In this document: positions 7,205-13,853 of the stretch, one piece after another
Layout of the letters: each line of letters begins with the position of its first letter
How positions within the stretch are numbered: the stretch's first letter is position 1
NCBI GenBank assembly: GCA_002381765.1
Contig: DFXX01000041.1
Coordinates: forward strand, 72,937 to 86,789
DNA: 13,853 bases
From: Bacteriovoracaceae bacterium UBA4097
GTDB lineage: Bacteria > Bdellovibrionota > Bacteriovoracia > Bacteriovoracales > Bacteriovoracaceae
Direction of reading: 5' to 3'
Notes under the pieces: model-generated
What the model saw: the letters and a program-made list of their open reading frames with translations, nothing else
Told to the model about the DNA's origin: nothing
Database searches by the model: none
Translations under genes and position numbers: made by a program

Positions 7205-8026
7205 ATGAAAAAAATAATTCCTCTTTTTGCTCTTCTTAGTTTCATGGCCTCTGCACAGGAAACTCCCGTGCCCGATCTCACTAATCAAGCTGAGTTAAGG
7301 GACGATAGAGACTTCAATCATCACAAAGGTCATTGGATTATAAGCTTTGGCGCAGAGACTATACAGTATGACGTGCCATTTGATTATCAGGGAAAAGAAG
7401 AGGAATTTAAGCCAGGAGAGAGAGCTCTATGGGGTGGGCGCCTAGGCCTAGGTAGACAACTCTATCTAGGGGGAGGAGTCGTTGCAACTACCAAGCTAGA
7501 AGCCTTCTACATGGGAACCCTCTTTGAAACTGCTATCAATGCTGCTCCAGAAATTGAGACGGAGGAGTTTTCTTACACCAAAAGGACGGGACAGATTTTT
7601 GGAGGAGATGTGACTCAAAGTTTGGGTTACCTCTTCAATGCTAAGATTAAAAATCCTATCATGGAAGAAATGGCACTTCTGGTAATAGAGCCATTTATTG
7701 AAGCTGGACTGGGCTATGCTTGGGCCTATAATCGTCAGCTCTATAATTATGATACTGGTGCTAGCGGGGTACGAGAGAATTATAGACTAAGGGTGAATGA
7801 CACCATCATCAGTAATCGCCTAGGAGCAGGTGTAAATCTCACTTCTAATGAAGGTTACTTTTTTTATCTAAAAGGAACGCTTTATAACTATATCGATGTT
7901 CAGAGAAAGCTAGAAGGAACTGCTCTTGTAGATGGGGGAGCACCTATTAATTTGAATAAAGATACCGAAGGAGTCAACCTCAACTCTAGCATCATCTATG
8001 CCTTGGGTGGCGGTTATAAGTTCTAA
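7205..8026 (+). CDS. Probable outer-membrane beta-barrel protein
   Basis: The 273-residue protein has a clear Sec signal peptide: KK near the start, a hydrophobic core at 4-14 and likely cleavage after ASA at 15-17. The mature part alternates hydrophobic and polar residues in strand-like blocks: HWIISFGAETIQYDV, RLGLGRQLYLGGGVV, FIEAGLGYAWAYN, ISNRLGAGVNLTS, YFFYLKGTLYNYIDV. It ends in YALGGGYKF, with the terminal Phe used by the BAM complex to recognise barrel proteins. Size and strand count fit an 8- to 12-stranded porin-like or OmpA-like barrel without a peptidoglycan-binding domain. No specific family was recognised, so the substrate or function is unknown. The start is fixed by the signal peptide although no ribosome-binding site precedes it; translation is predicted to be leaderless. 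It is transcribed from its own promoter, separate from the rsh cluster. Confidence 0.72.
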   Translation: MKKIIPLFALLSFMASAQETPVPDLTNQAELRDDRDFNHHKGHWIISFGAETIQYDVPFDYQGKEEEFKPGERALWGGRLGLGRQLYLGGGVVATTKLEAFYMGTLFETAINAAPEIETEEFSYTKRTGQIFGGDVTQSLGYLFNAKIKNPIMEEMALLVIEPFIEAGLGYAWAYNRQLYNYDTGASGVRENYRLRVNDTIISNRLGAGVNLTSNEGYFFYLKGTLYNYIDVQRKLEGTALVDGGAPINLNKDTEGVNLNSSIIYALGGGYKF

Positions 8027-8054
8027 CCTGATTTCAGCATCTTAATGCTCTGAT

Positions 8055-8083
8055 TTGACAGGGATTCAAGTTCAATTTACCCT
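8055..8083 (+). promoter_or_regulatory. Candidate promoter for the TTG-start lipoprotein gene
   Basis: A perfect -35 box TTGACA (8055-8060) is followed, 17 bases on, by TACCCT (8078-8083), which keeps the key T, A and final T of the -10 box. A better-looking TATAAA (8085-8090) is 24 bases away, too far for normal spacing. The start point would be near 8090, just upstream of or within the ribosome-binding site. Confidence 0.4.
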
Positions 8084-8088
8084 TTATA

Positions 8089-8094
8089 AAAAGG
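8089..8094 (+). promoter_or_regulatory. Ribosome-binding site supporting a TTG start
   Basis: AAAAGG lies seven bases before the TTG at 8102. An in-frame stop (TAA at 8087-8089) closes the frame upstream and the next Met is far inside, so this site fixes the unusual start. CCTTT (8081-8085) is complementary to AAAGG (8090-8094) with a four-base loop and could mask the site in a longer transcript. Confidence 0.6.
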
Positions 8095-8101
8095 CCTTAA
8101 C

Positions 8102-8908
8102 TTGCAACACTTCTTGCTCCTTATAATTCTGTTATCCCTGTCCTCATGCCGGAAGGAAGAGTCCCGTTGGGATGAACTCTCAGCTGATGAGCAGGCCTAT
8201 CTAAGATCCCGGGCCAGGATTAAGTGTGAAGAAGATAATGCTAATGCCTATAAGAACTTCAAAAAACGCTCGGCAGAATCCTTTGCTTCCAGTAATTATA
8301 ATCGGGCCAAGGGTGTGGAGATTAAGTTCAAGCAAGGTGATGTTGTTACCATCACTACCGATATGAAGGTCTGGAAAAAGGACACTATCAATGGCGTTAT
8401 CTACTTTTATGTGACCCGAACCAATAGCGATTACTCTACCGATAGCTATTTCTTGCGTCTTCCTGTTGCGCAAAACGATGATGTGATCAATGATCTTTTA
8501 TCCGATCAGTGTGAAGAAGTTTATACTGCTTCATTAAACAGTTCTGGACCTCTTAGTGTAAAGTATCCTTATACTGTTCCAATATCTTCCGGAAAGTATG
8601 AATATACCGATAACTATTCTTTTAACTTCGATGAGCCAGCTTTTCTTGGTTCGTATCGACTATCAAGAAAAGTATTAACTTATAATAGTGAAGGTAAACA
8701 AACCAACTCAGCAACTTTCAGTTCTACTTTAACCCATAAGACATATTCTAATTTTGCGACTACTGACTTTACTAATACTGCTTATGCTCAGAAATTTTGC
8801 AACGTAGACTTTGAGACAGGAAGCAAATATCGTTTATCTAAAAACGAGGTAGGACTTAAGAAGTTATGTCAGAATACTTTTCCTGCAGATTGGGATTTGT
8901 CACTTTAA
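8102..8908 (+). CDS. Lipoprotein of unknown function, TTG start
   Basis: The 268-residue protein starts at TTG. Its signal sequence is hydrophobic (residues 4-14) and ends in a good lipobox LSSC with Cys16; Arg17 follows, so an outer-membrane location is expected. The signal lacks the usual Lys or Arg before the hydrophobic core (it begins MQHF), which is odd. The mature part begins with a charged stretch (RKEESRWDELSADEQAYL), then an alternating polar/hydrophobic, beta-rich body with many Ser, Thr, Tyr and Asn. It has four cysteines after the lipid one (in IKCEEDN, DQCEEV, KFCNVD and KLCQNT), which may form periplasmic disulfides. I recognise no family. It lies after the barrel gene in the same direction but has its own promoter-like sequence. 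It ends in a four-base overlap with the convergent DUF218 gene. Confidence 0.75.
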   Translation: MQHFLLLIILLSLSSCRKEESRWDELSADEQAYLRSRARIKCEEDNANAYKNFKKRSAESFASSNYNRAKGVEIKFKQGDVVTITTDMKVWKKDTINGVIYFYVTRTNSDYSTDSYFLRLPVAQNDDVINDLLSDQCEEVYTASLNSSGPLSVKYPYTVPISSGKYEYTDNYSFNFDEPAFLGSYRLSRKVLTYNSEGKQTNSATFSSTLTHKTYSNFATTDFTNTAYAQKFCNVDFETGSKYRLSKNEVGLKKLCQNTFPADWDLSL

Positions 8909-9564
8909 TCTTCGAGAACAATATCTTCTCTTAAGACTTTAAGAATGAAAAAAGTACGAGCAATCTTAACTGTTTCTTTAAGAAGCTTTCTGATATCAGA
9001 CCAAGATTTATAATCATTTAAGACACTATCATAATAAAATTCAATATCTTTCGAAGTGATGAAGTGAGAGAAAATGATTTTAATGCGCATGATATGATAG
9101 TCACTGGAAATGATGAGCACATTCTTAAACTGCGGATTTTTTTCAAGGAACTCAACCGTCTCTCGTACATTCTCAAAAGTGTTCTTTGACTCATAGTCCA
9201 GATCTACCTGAGTATCAATTCCATTATAATCAAATTCTCGAGTGGTCTGATTATCCATAAGAGTTTGGAAAGAGTTAGCAGCGTAGACCCCAGAGATGAA
9301 AAGCTTCGAGGAGGGATTTCTCTTTAGTTGTTCAATAGCATAAGCGATGCGGCCCTTATCGCCGGTAAAAACGGCGATGGCATCAGGAGATTTCTGATAG
9401 AAGGCATCAGCTGTACGAACCTTTTCTTGTTTGGCATAGCGGGGAACATATACGAGAAAAGTGGCAGCAATGATGAGGATAAATAGGAACAGGCCTACGC
9501 CACTTATAAACAAGCGGCGTAGTCGTGTGGCCTTAGTTTCGAAAACGTATTTTTTTCCTAGCAT
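8905..9564 (-). CDS. DUF218/YdcF-family membrane-anchored protein (SanA/ElyC-like)
   Basis: The 219-residue protein has a basic N-terminus (KATRLRRLF) and one membrane span at about 19-41. A DUF218 domain then faces the periplasm by the positive-inside rule. Family motifs are visible: DAIAVFTGDKGRIAYAI (61-77), KLFISGVY (87-94), DYESKNTFEN (123-132) with the conserved E-S-x-N-T-x-E-N pattern, and IISSDYHIMRIKIIF (151-165). Relatives such as E. coli SanA and ElyC are linked to envelope integrity and cell-wall precursor metabolism, and YdcF binds S-adenosylmethionine. The exact reaction is not settled and is not claimed here. The ATG follows the ridA stop by one base with no Shine-Dalgarno, so translation is probably coupled to ridA. 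It is the last gene of the maeB-ridA-DUF218 run and overlaps the convergent lipoprotein gene by four bases. Confidence 0.85.
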   Translation of the reverse strand: MLGKKYVFETKATRLRRLFISGVGLFLFILIIAATFLVYVPRYAKQEKVRTADAFYQKSPDAIAVFTGDKGRIAYAIEQLKRNPSSKLFISGVYAANSFQTLMDNQTTREFDYNGIDTQVDLDYESKNTFENVRETVEFLEKNPQFKNVLIISSDYHIMRIKIIFSHFITSKDIEFYYDSVLNDYKSWSDIRKLLKETVKIARTFFILKVLREDIVLED

Positions 9565-9565
9565 A

Positions 9566-9949
9566 TTATTTTGCTGCGATAACCTCTATCTCAACCACCG
9601 CACCCTTAGGAAGGGCAGAAACCTGAACAGTTGAACGAGCAGGATAGGGAGCCTGGAAAAACTTTGTATAAGCTTCATTAACTTTTCCGAATTGAGCAAG
9701 ATCAGTCATAAAGATAGTAGTTTTGATGATATTTCCGCGAGTCAGATCCTGAGAAGAGAGAAGTCCATCAATGTTCTTAAGAATATTGTCTAATTGAGCA
9801 TCAAAGCCTTCTGGCATTTCTCCGGTCTTTGCATCCAGTCCTATTTGTCCAGAGAAGTAGTAGACTCCATTATGGAATACACCTTGAGAGTAAGTTCCCA
9901 CTGCTGCAGGGGCCTTGTCTGTATTGATAATCTTTTTTTCAAAAGCCAT
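9566..9949 (-). CDS. ridA: RidA family reactive-intermediate (enamine/imine) deaminase
   Basis: RidA hydrolyses the unstable enamines and imines released by PLP enzymes such as threonine dehydratase, sparing other enzymes from damage; it works as a cytoplasmic trimer. The 127 residues match the family length. Key blocks are APAAVGTYSQGV (13-24), YYFSGQIGLDAKTGEMP (30-46), NIIKTTIFMTDLAQFGKVNEAY (73-94) and YPARSTVQVSALPKGAVVEIEVIA (102-125). Arg105, which binds the substrate carboxylate in active RidA, and Glu120 are both present, so the deaminase activity is probably intact. An AAGGAG site six bases upstream overlaps the maeB stop codon (TAAGGAG), which suggests termination-reinitiation coupling from maeB. 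The DUF218 gene begins one base after its stop. Confidence 0.95.
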   Translation of the reverse strand: MAFEKKIINTDKAPAAVGTYSQGVFHNGVYYFSGQIGLDAKTGEMPEGFDAQLDNILKNIDGLLSSQDLTRGNIIKTTIFMTDLAQFGKVNEAYTKFFQAPYPARSTVQVSALPKGAVVEIEVIAAK

Positions 9950-9955
9950 GAGTCA

Positions 9956-9961
9956 CTCCTT
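9956..9961 (-). promoter_or_regulatory. ridA ribosome-binding site overlapping the maeB stop codon
   Basis: On the minus strand the sequence reads TAAGGAG, where TAA is the maeB stop and AAGGAG the ridA Shine-Dalgarno, six bases before the ridA ATG. Ribosomes finishing maeB would be placed directly at the ridA start region. Confidence 0.75.
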
Positions 9962-12284
9962 ATGTGTTTTTAAGAGACTGTCTATAAACCTTAATTTCTT
10001 GAGAGATGAGCGCCGTTAAGTGGCTCATGTTCACAATTTCATCAACCGTTGAAGTTCTTTGCACAACATTGATTGCATACTTGAGCGGAAGAAGAATTGG
10101 TCCGATTGGTGTTGCTCCACCTAGTTGAGCAAGAAGCTTGTAACTGATATTGGCCGAATTAAGATCAGGGAAGATCAGAACATCAGCAGCTTTATCGAGA
10201 CTACAGAAATCAAAAAGATTTTTCATGATATCTGAGTTCGTAGCGACATCTGCCTGCATCTCACCATCTGCAATAAGATTAGCATCTTTTGATTTAGCGA
10301 TCTTAACGGCTTCTGCCATTTTGAGGTTACTTGGATCACGATTTGATCCAAAGTTAGAATAAGAAAGGAAGGCCACTCTTGGCTCGGCTTGCATCACTCG
10401 GCGGTAAAGCTGAGCAGCCGAAATGGCAATATCTGCAAGATCATTAGCATCTGGATTCTGCTGAACTGTACAGTCTGCTAGGAAGACCACTCGTGACTTG
10501 AAGACGAGCATCATAATACCAGCAACCTTTGCGCGATTAGTGGTATGAGTCCCAATTACTTTCATGATGGGGCGAATGCACTCTGGATAGTTCTGTGTAG
10601 CACCTGTGATCATCCCATCAGCATGACCCATTCTTACCATCATGGAGCCATAATAGTTACCACGCTTCATAGTATCTTTAGCGTAGTTATAAGAGACACC
10701 TTTGCGTTGTCTTTGCGTGAAGTATTCCTGCACATAAGAGTCATATGTAGGGGATTCTTCCATGTGCTGAATTTCAACATCTTTAAGATTGGAGATTCCC
10801 ATCTCATCCATTTTCTTATGAATGATGCTCTTCTTTCCAAGAAGAACTGGTTGAATAAGGCCTTCGTCTTTAAGAATAGAAACGGCTTTCAGAATGCGCG
10901 CATTAGATCCTTCAGGGAAGACAATCCTTGGCTTTGCAGCTCCCGGAAGGCGAGAACGAATATTTCTCATAATGGATCCGGTTTGACCTAGTCTTTCCTG
11001 GAGTGATTTTGCATAAGCATTGAGGTCATCAATCTTAATACGAGCAACACCTGAATCCATGGCTGCTTTTGCAACTGCCGGAGATACTCTTGTAAGCACG
11101 CGCTTATCAAAAGGCTTTGGTATGAGATAATTTCTTCCAAAAGTGAAGTCTTCATTGCTGTAGGCACGTTTAACATCATCAGGAACATCTTCTTTAGCAA
11201 GTCCAGCCAAGGCGTAGGCTGCTGCCTTCTTCATTTCTTCATTAATTTTGCGCGCTCTTACATCAAGAGCTCCTCTGAAGATGAAGGGGAAACCCAGAAC
11301 ATTATTTACTTGGTTAGGGTAGTCTGAGCGACCAGTCGCCATAATGGCGTCATCACGAACTTCGGCTACTTCTTCCGGAGTAATTTCCGGATCTGGATTT
11401 GCCATTGCAAAAATGATCGGATTCTTCGCCATGGACTTAACCATATCTTTTGATACAAGTCCTTTGGCCGAACAACCTATAAAGCAGTCCGCATCCTTCA
11501 TGGCATCCGCAAGTGTTCTTGCTTTTGTGTCGTTAGCAAAGCCTTCTTTATACTTATTCATTCCTTCAGTGCGACCTTTATAGATCACACCTTTAGAGTC
11601 CACCATAATAACGTTTTCTTTTTTCACTCCTAATTCGAGGAAGAAGAGGGCGGTGGCAATAGCAGCAGCTCCAGCACCAGAGACAACTACCTTGGTTTTA
11701 GCCACATCACGATTAGTGATCTCACAAGCATTTAAAAAGGCTGCTCCACCAATGATAGCAGTACCATGTTGATCATCATGGAAGACAGGAATATCCATAA
11801 TGTCTTGAAGCTGTCTTTCGATTTCAAAACACTCAGGAGCTTTAATGTCTTCTAAGTTAATTCCACCAAAGGTAGGTTCAAGTGATTTTACCGTTCTTAC
11901 GACGTCTTCAACTGTTAGATTGTTCACTTCAATATCGAAGACATCGATATCGGCAAAGCGCTTAAAGAGAACTCCCTTACCTTCCATTACTGGCTTGCCG
12001 GCTAAGGGACCGATATTCCCAAGTCCTAGAACGGCTGTACCATTGGAGAGAACGGCTACAAGATTTCCTTTGGACGTATATTTATAAACGTCTTCCGGAT
12101 TTTTTGCGATCTCTAGACACGGAGCCGCTACTCCTGGAGAATAGGCAAGACTTAGATCTCTGGCAGTCAAACATGGTTTAGTTGGTGTGACTTCTATTTT
12201 ACCACTTCTGCCTTGAGAGTGATAATCAAGGGCCAGGCGGTACTTTTCTTCGGCCGATGCCGCTTCATTATTTGTTGTACTCAC
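9960..12284 (-). CDS. maeB: Malic enzyme with C-terminal phosphotransacetylase-like domain
   Basis: The 774-residue fusion is of the MaeB type (E. coli MaeB is 759). It decarboxylates malate oxidatively to pyruvate and makes NAD(P)H; the cofactor cannot be told with confidence. The malic N-terminal domain has LSLAYSPGVAAPC (44-56) with Tyr48, EGKGVLFKRFADIDVFDIE (101-119), metal-site LEDIKAP (144-150) and FHDDQHGTA (168-176). The dinucleotide-binding domain has VVSGAGAAAIA (200-210) and FAMANPDPEI (292-301). From about residue 450 follows a phosphotransacetylase-like half (RIVFPEGSNARIL, DGMITGATQNYPECIRP, FPDLNSANISYKLLAQLGG), which in MaeB enzymes is regulatory, mediating acetyl-CoA inhibition, rather than catalytic. 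The start is GTG, supported by AAAGGA six bases upstream; no other in-frame start fits. It heads the ridA-DUF218 run. Confidence 0.96.
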   Translation of the reverse strand: MSTTNNEAASAEEKYRLALDYHSQGRSGKIEVTPTKPCLTARDLSLAYSPGVAAPCLEIAKNPEDVYKYTSKGNLVAVLSNGTAVLGLGNIGPLAGKPVMEGKGVLFKRFADIDVFDIEVNNLTVEDVVRTVKSLEPTFGGINLEDIKAPECFEIERQLQDIMDIPVFHDDQHGTAIIGGAAFLNACEITNRDVAKTKVVVSGAGAAAIATALFFLELGVKKENVIMVDSKGVIYKGRTEGMNKYKEGFANDTKARTLADAMKDADCFIGCSAKGLVSKDMVKSMAKNPIIFAMANPDPEITPEEVAEVRDDAIMATGRSDYPNQVNNVLGFPFIFRGALDVRARKINEEMKKAAAYALAGLAKEDVPDDVKRAYSNEDFTFGRNYLIPKPFDKRVLTRVSPAVAKAAMDSGVARIKIDDLNAYAKSLQERLGQTGSIMRNIRSRLPGAAKPRIVFPEGSNARILKAVSILKDEGLIQPVLLGKKSIIHKKMDEMGISNLKDVEIQHMEESPTYDSYVQEYFTQRQRKGVSYNYAKDTMKRGNYYGSMMVRMGHADGMITGATQNYPECIRPIMKVIGTHTTNRAKVAGIMMLVFKSRVVFLADCTVQQNPDANDLADIAISAAQLYRRVMQAEPRVAFLSYSNFGSNRDPSNLKMAEAVKIAKSKDANLIADGEMQADVATNSDIMKNLFDFCSLDKAADVLIFPDLNSANISYKLLAQLGGATPIGPILLPLKYAINVVQRTSTVDEIVNMSHLTALISQEIKVYRQSLKNT

Positions 12285-12290
12285 AGGTCA

Positions 12291-12296
12291 TCCTTT
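12291..12296 (-). promoter_or_regulatory. Ribosome-binding site supporting the maeB GTG start
   Basis: AAAGGA on the minus strand lies six bases before the GTG at 12284. The overlapping ATG in GGATGACC is in another frame. The rest of the 101-base gap to the symporter gene shows no convincing promoter and no terminator with a T-run; the best hairpin there (GCAT-TCAGG-ATGC, then CTTTT) has only four base pairs. Confidence 0.7.
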
Positions 12297-12385
12297 TGTT
12301 TATTCAAAGAAATAGGTGAAAATTTTATCCCCAGACGATAGCAGTTTTATGCTGAAAAGGCATCCTGAATGCGAGTGAAGAAACC

Positions 12386-13795
12386 TTACTCAATGAGCTT
12401 TAATCTAAGAATTCCAGGCAGTAAGGGAAGAGTCGTGAGAAGCAGACCAATATAGAAGGGGTCAATGTCAGAAAATGTTGTGAGATGATTTAAAATTCTC
12501 CATGACACGACGCCTATACATCCAAAAGCAACGGCCCAACAAAATCTCCTGTCGCTGATCTTTCCTGGGAAGCACTGAGAAGTCAGTAAAGGGAAAAGCA
12601 AGGTTGCAGCAGAAAAGCTGCCGAGAGTTTTCCATACTTCCACTACATTTCCCTCAAAGTAGGATCCTGCTACAACAGAGAACGCACTCACGAAGATGAG
12701 GGCAAGATGGTGATGCCAATTCTTGAAGCGTTCTTTAAGTTTAAGTAAATCATAGCTCGCGCAAGTAGCAGCGTTAAAGAGATAGGAGTCCAGGGTGGAT
12801 AATATAGTTGCTAAAATTCCCGCTAGAACTAAACCACGAATACCCTGAGGGAGAAGTTGAATAGCATATTGTAAATAAGCATTCTGAGGATTGGCCTCTG
12901 GGATAGCTGCTCTAGCGTAAAGTGCACCAAGAGTAGTGCAGCAATCAAAGGCAATCCATATTCCAATTGAAATGAGGATGCCTTTCCGAGCGACCGCTTC
13001 ATTCTTAGCCGCTAAGCAGCGTTGATAAAAATTGGGATCAACTAAGGTTGAAAGTGCAATGAACCCCCAAATAAAGAGCACACTCATGGATTCTCCACCT
13101 GTCCAGTCCAGATGAGTCTCAGGAAGTTGCTCCATTAGCCATAAAGGGGAGCCGAACTGATTCCAAGAAAATATGACAATGAGTAGTACCGAAAGAATCA
13201 TAAAGAAGAATTGGACCACATCAGAGAAGACCACTGCTCTGAAGCCACCCCAGAGCGAGTAAAAGGTTACAATTCCAACGCCGATAGCAGTGTTGGTGAA
13301 AAGATCACCTCCAAAGAGGGCCTGCAGAAAAAGGCCAAGGCTAATTGTGTAGGCAAGGGGTAGTAGATTTAAAAAGTTAAGAACAGCTGTTACTTTTTCG
13401 GCCTTAGGGCCAATCAGATGTCTTGCTAGTTCTGCCAATGACATCACATCATGTTTGCGAATTTTTTTTACAAGAAATAAAGCAAAGATAAGATAACTCA
13501 AATACCAGAATACGCCTTGAGTAATGAAATTATAAATACCTTTCTCATAGGCCAGGGTCGTAACACCAAATATTCCTCCATACCAGGTGGCTACGAGAGT
13601 CGCTACAAAAAGAGGAAGAGTTAATCTTCTCCCCATCAGGAGCAGCTCTAAGGCCCCTGCTTTCTCTGTTGCAGGAAGTTTTTCTTTAAGTCTCTGACCG
13701 AAAATAATACTTAGGAAAGTAATGAGAAGGACGAGAGAAAAAGCAATCCAGTCATATGCATTTAGAAATTGAATAAGGGTAGTATGGGAAACCAT
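12386..13795 (-). CDS. Sodium:solute symporter family (SSS) transporter
   Basis: The 469-residue, strongly hydrophobic protein has about twelve to thirteen membrane spans, in line with the SSS family (PutP, PanF, SGLT; LeuT fold). Typical pieces are the early MGRRLTLPLFVATLVATWYGG (54-74), whose unwound first core helix follows a G-R-x-L motif, and FYSLWGGFRAVVFSDVVQFF (178-197), close to the SSS signature 'GG..AVV.TD..Q'. A later core helix reads GILATILSTLDSYLFNAAT (326-344), where Ser333/Thr334 match the paired hydroxyl residues used for Na+ in PutP. The substrate cannot be read from the sequence; no adjacent catabolic gene points to proline, pantothenate or acetate. Its promoter is within the window and predicts a leaderless mRNA. 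The gene lies 101 bases upstream of maeB, so occasional readthrough is possible. Confidence 0.93.
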   Translation of the reverse strand: MVSHTTLIQFLNAYDWIAFSLVLLITFLSIIFGQRLKEKLPATEKAGALELLLMGRRLTLPLFVATLVATWYGGIFGVTTLAYEKGIYNFITQGVFWYLSYLIFALFLVKKIRKHDVMSLAELARHLIGPKAEKVTAVLNFLNLLPLAYTISLGLFLQALFGGDLFTNTAIGVGIVTFYSLWGGFRAVVFSDVVQFFFMILSVLLIVIFSWNQFGSPLWLMEQLPETHLDWTGGESMSVLFIWGFIALSTLVDPNFYQRCLAAKNEAVARKGILISIGIWIAFDCCTTLGALYARAAIPEANPQNAYLQYAIQLLPQGIRGLVLAGILATILSTLDSYLFNAATCASYDLLKLKERFKNWHHHLALIFVSAFSVVAGSYFEGNVVEVWKTLGSFSAATLLFPLLTSQCFPGKISDRRFCWAVAFGCIGVVSWRILNHLTTFSDIDPFYIGLLLTTLPLLPGILRLKLIE

Positions 13796-13801
13796 AGCAG
13801 T

Positions 13802-13831
13802 ATTATACGTTTTGATCTATCCTTTTGACTA
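13802..13831 (-). promoter_or_regulatory. Sigma-70 promoter giving a probable leaderless mRNA for the symporter
   Basis: On the minus strand a perfect TATAAT (13807-13802) is preceded, 18 bases on, by TAGTCA (13831-13826, four of six matches to the -35 consensus). Six bases separate the -10 box from the ATG at 13795, and no Shine-Dalgarno lies there. The nearest purine-rich stretch, AAAAGG, is upstream of the -10 box and so would not be in the RNA. Confidence 0.65.
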
Positions 13832-13853
13832 TGAAATATATAGTTGCTCTCCT
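13831..13853 (+). CDS. Possible divergent gene start, cut by window edge
   Basis: An ATG at 13831 opens a frame reading M-K-Y-I-V-A-L, which looks like the start of a signal peptide, and runs off the window. There is no ribosome-binding site; a weak TATCCT (13818-13823) lies seven bases upstream. With only seven codons visible this may be chance. Confidence 0.2.

Noticed and set aside
8036..8049. Terminator after the barrel gene (AGCAT-CTTA-ATGCT)
   Set aside because: The stem has only five base pairs, is AT-rich and is not followed by a T-run; too weak to annotate.
10545..10991. 148-codon open frame on the plus strand
   Set aside because: It lies wholly opposite the conserved phosphotransacetylase-like half of maeB, has no ribosome-binding site and no recognisable protein pattern; it is a shadow frame.
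1..13853. CRISPR, mobile element, phage, toxin-antitoxin or defence system
   Set aside because: I saw no spaced direct repeats, transposase, integrase, terminal repeats or recognisable defence proteins; all larger frames are explained by cellular genes.

Overview
This is a chromosomal, mostly housekeeping window of moderate GC (low to mid 40s % by eye). The genes are long and tightly packed, and no gene-free stretch exceeds about 150 bases. A sigma-54 activator, several signal-peptide and lipoprotein envelope proteins, a FliL-like protein and a full-length bifunctional RelA/SpoT enzyme point to a Gram-negative bacterium. The overall look suggests a deltaproteobacterium-like lineage such as Bdellovibrionota/Bacteriovoracales. 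That placement is an inference from gene content, not from a marker comparison.

Layout. (1) Positions 1-786 (+) are the C-terminal part of a sigma-54 enhancer-binding protein cut by the window edge. It converges, with an 8-base overlap, on a FliL-like membrane protein (779-1639, -). (2) 1786-2421 (+) is a lipoprotein with a BamE/SmpA-like C-terminal domain. (3) 2538-7161 (+) is a compact four-gene cluster, accA-yicC-gmk-rsh, with gaps of 1, 4 and 2 bases. It carries acetyl-CoA carboxylase alpha, a YicC-family RNase, guanylate kinase and a (p)ppGpp synthetase/hydrolase. (4) 7205-8026 (+) is a probable outer-membrane beta-barrel with a near-consensus promoter so close to its ATG that the mRNA should be leaderless. 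(5) 8102-8908 (+) is a TTG-initiated lipoprotein of unknown function. (6) On the minus strand, reading leftwards, are a sodium:solute symporter (13795-12386) and then maeB-ridA-DUF218 (12284-8905). Those three genes are spaced 10 bases and 1 base apart and probably form an operon.

How the genes fit together. The accA-rsh cluster joins fatty-acid initiation, guanine nucleotide supply and the stringent-response alarmone in one likely transcript. The maeB-ridA pair joins malate-to-pyruvate conversion with clean-up of reactive enamines. The envelope genes show no recognised shared pathway.

The most interesting signals are regulatory. Two unrelated genes (7205 and 13795) have good -35/-10 boxes with the -10 ending exactly 6 bases before the ATG and no Shine-Dalgarno, while the other genes with a clear ribosome-binding site use a conventional one. 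I see no CRISPR array, phage, insertion sequence, toxin-antitoxin or defence system, rRNA or tRNA.
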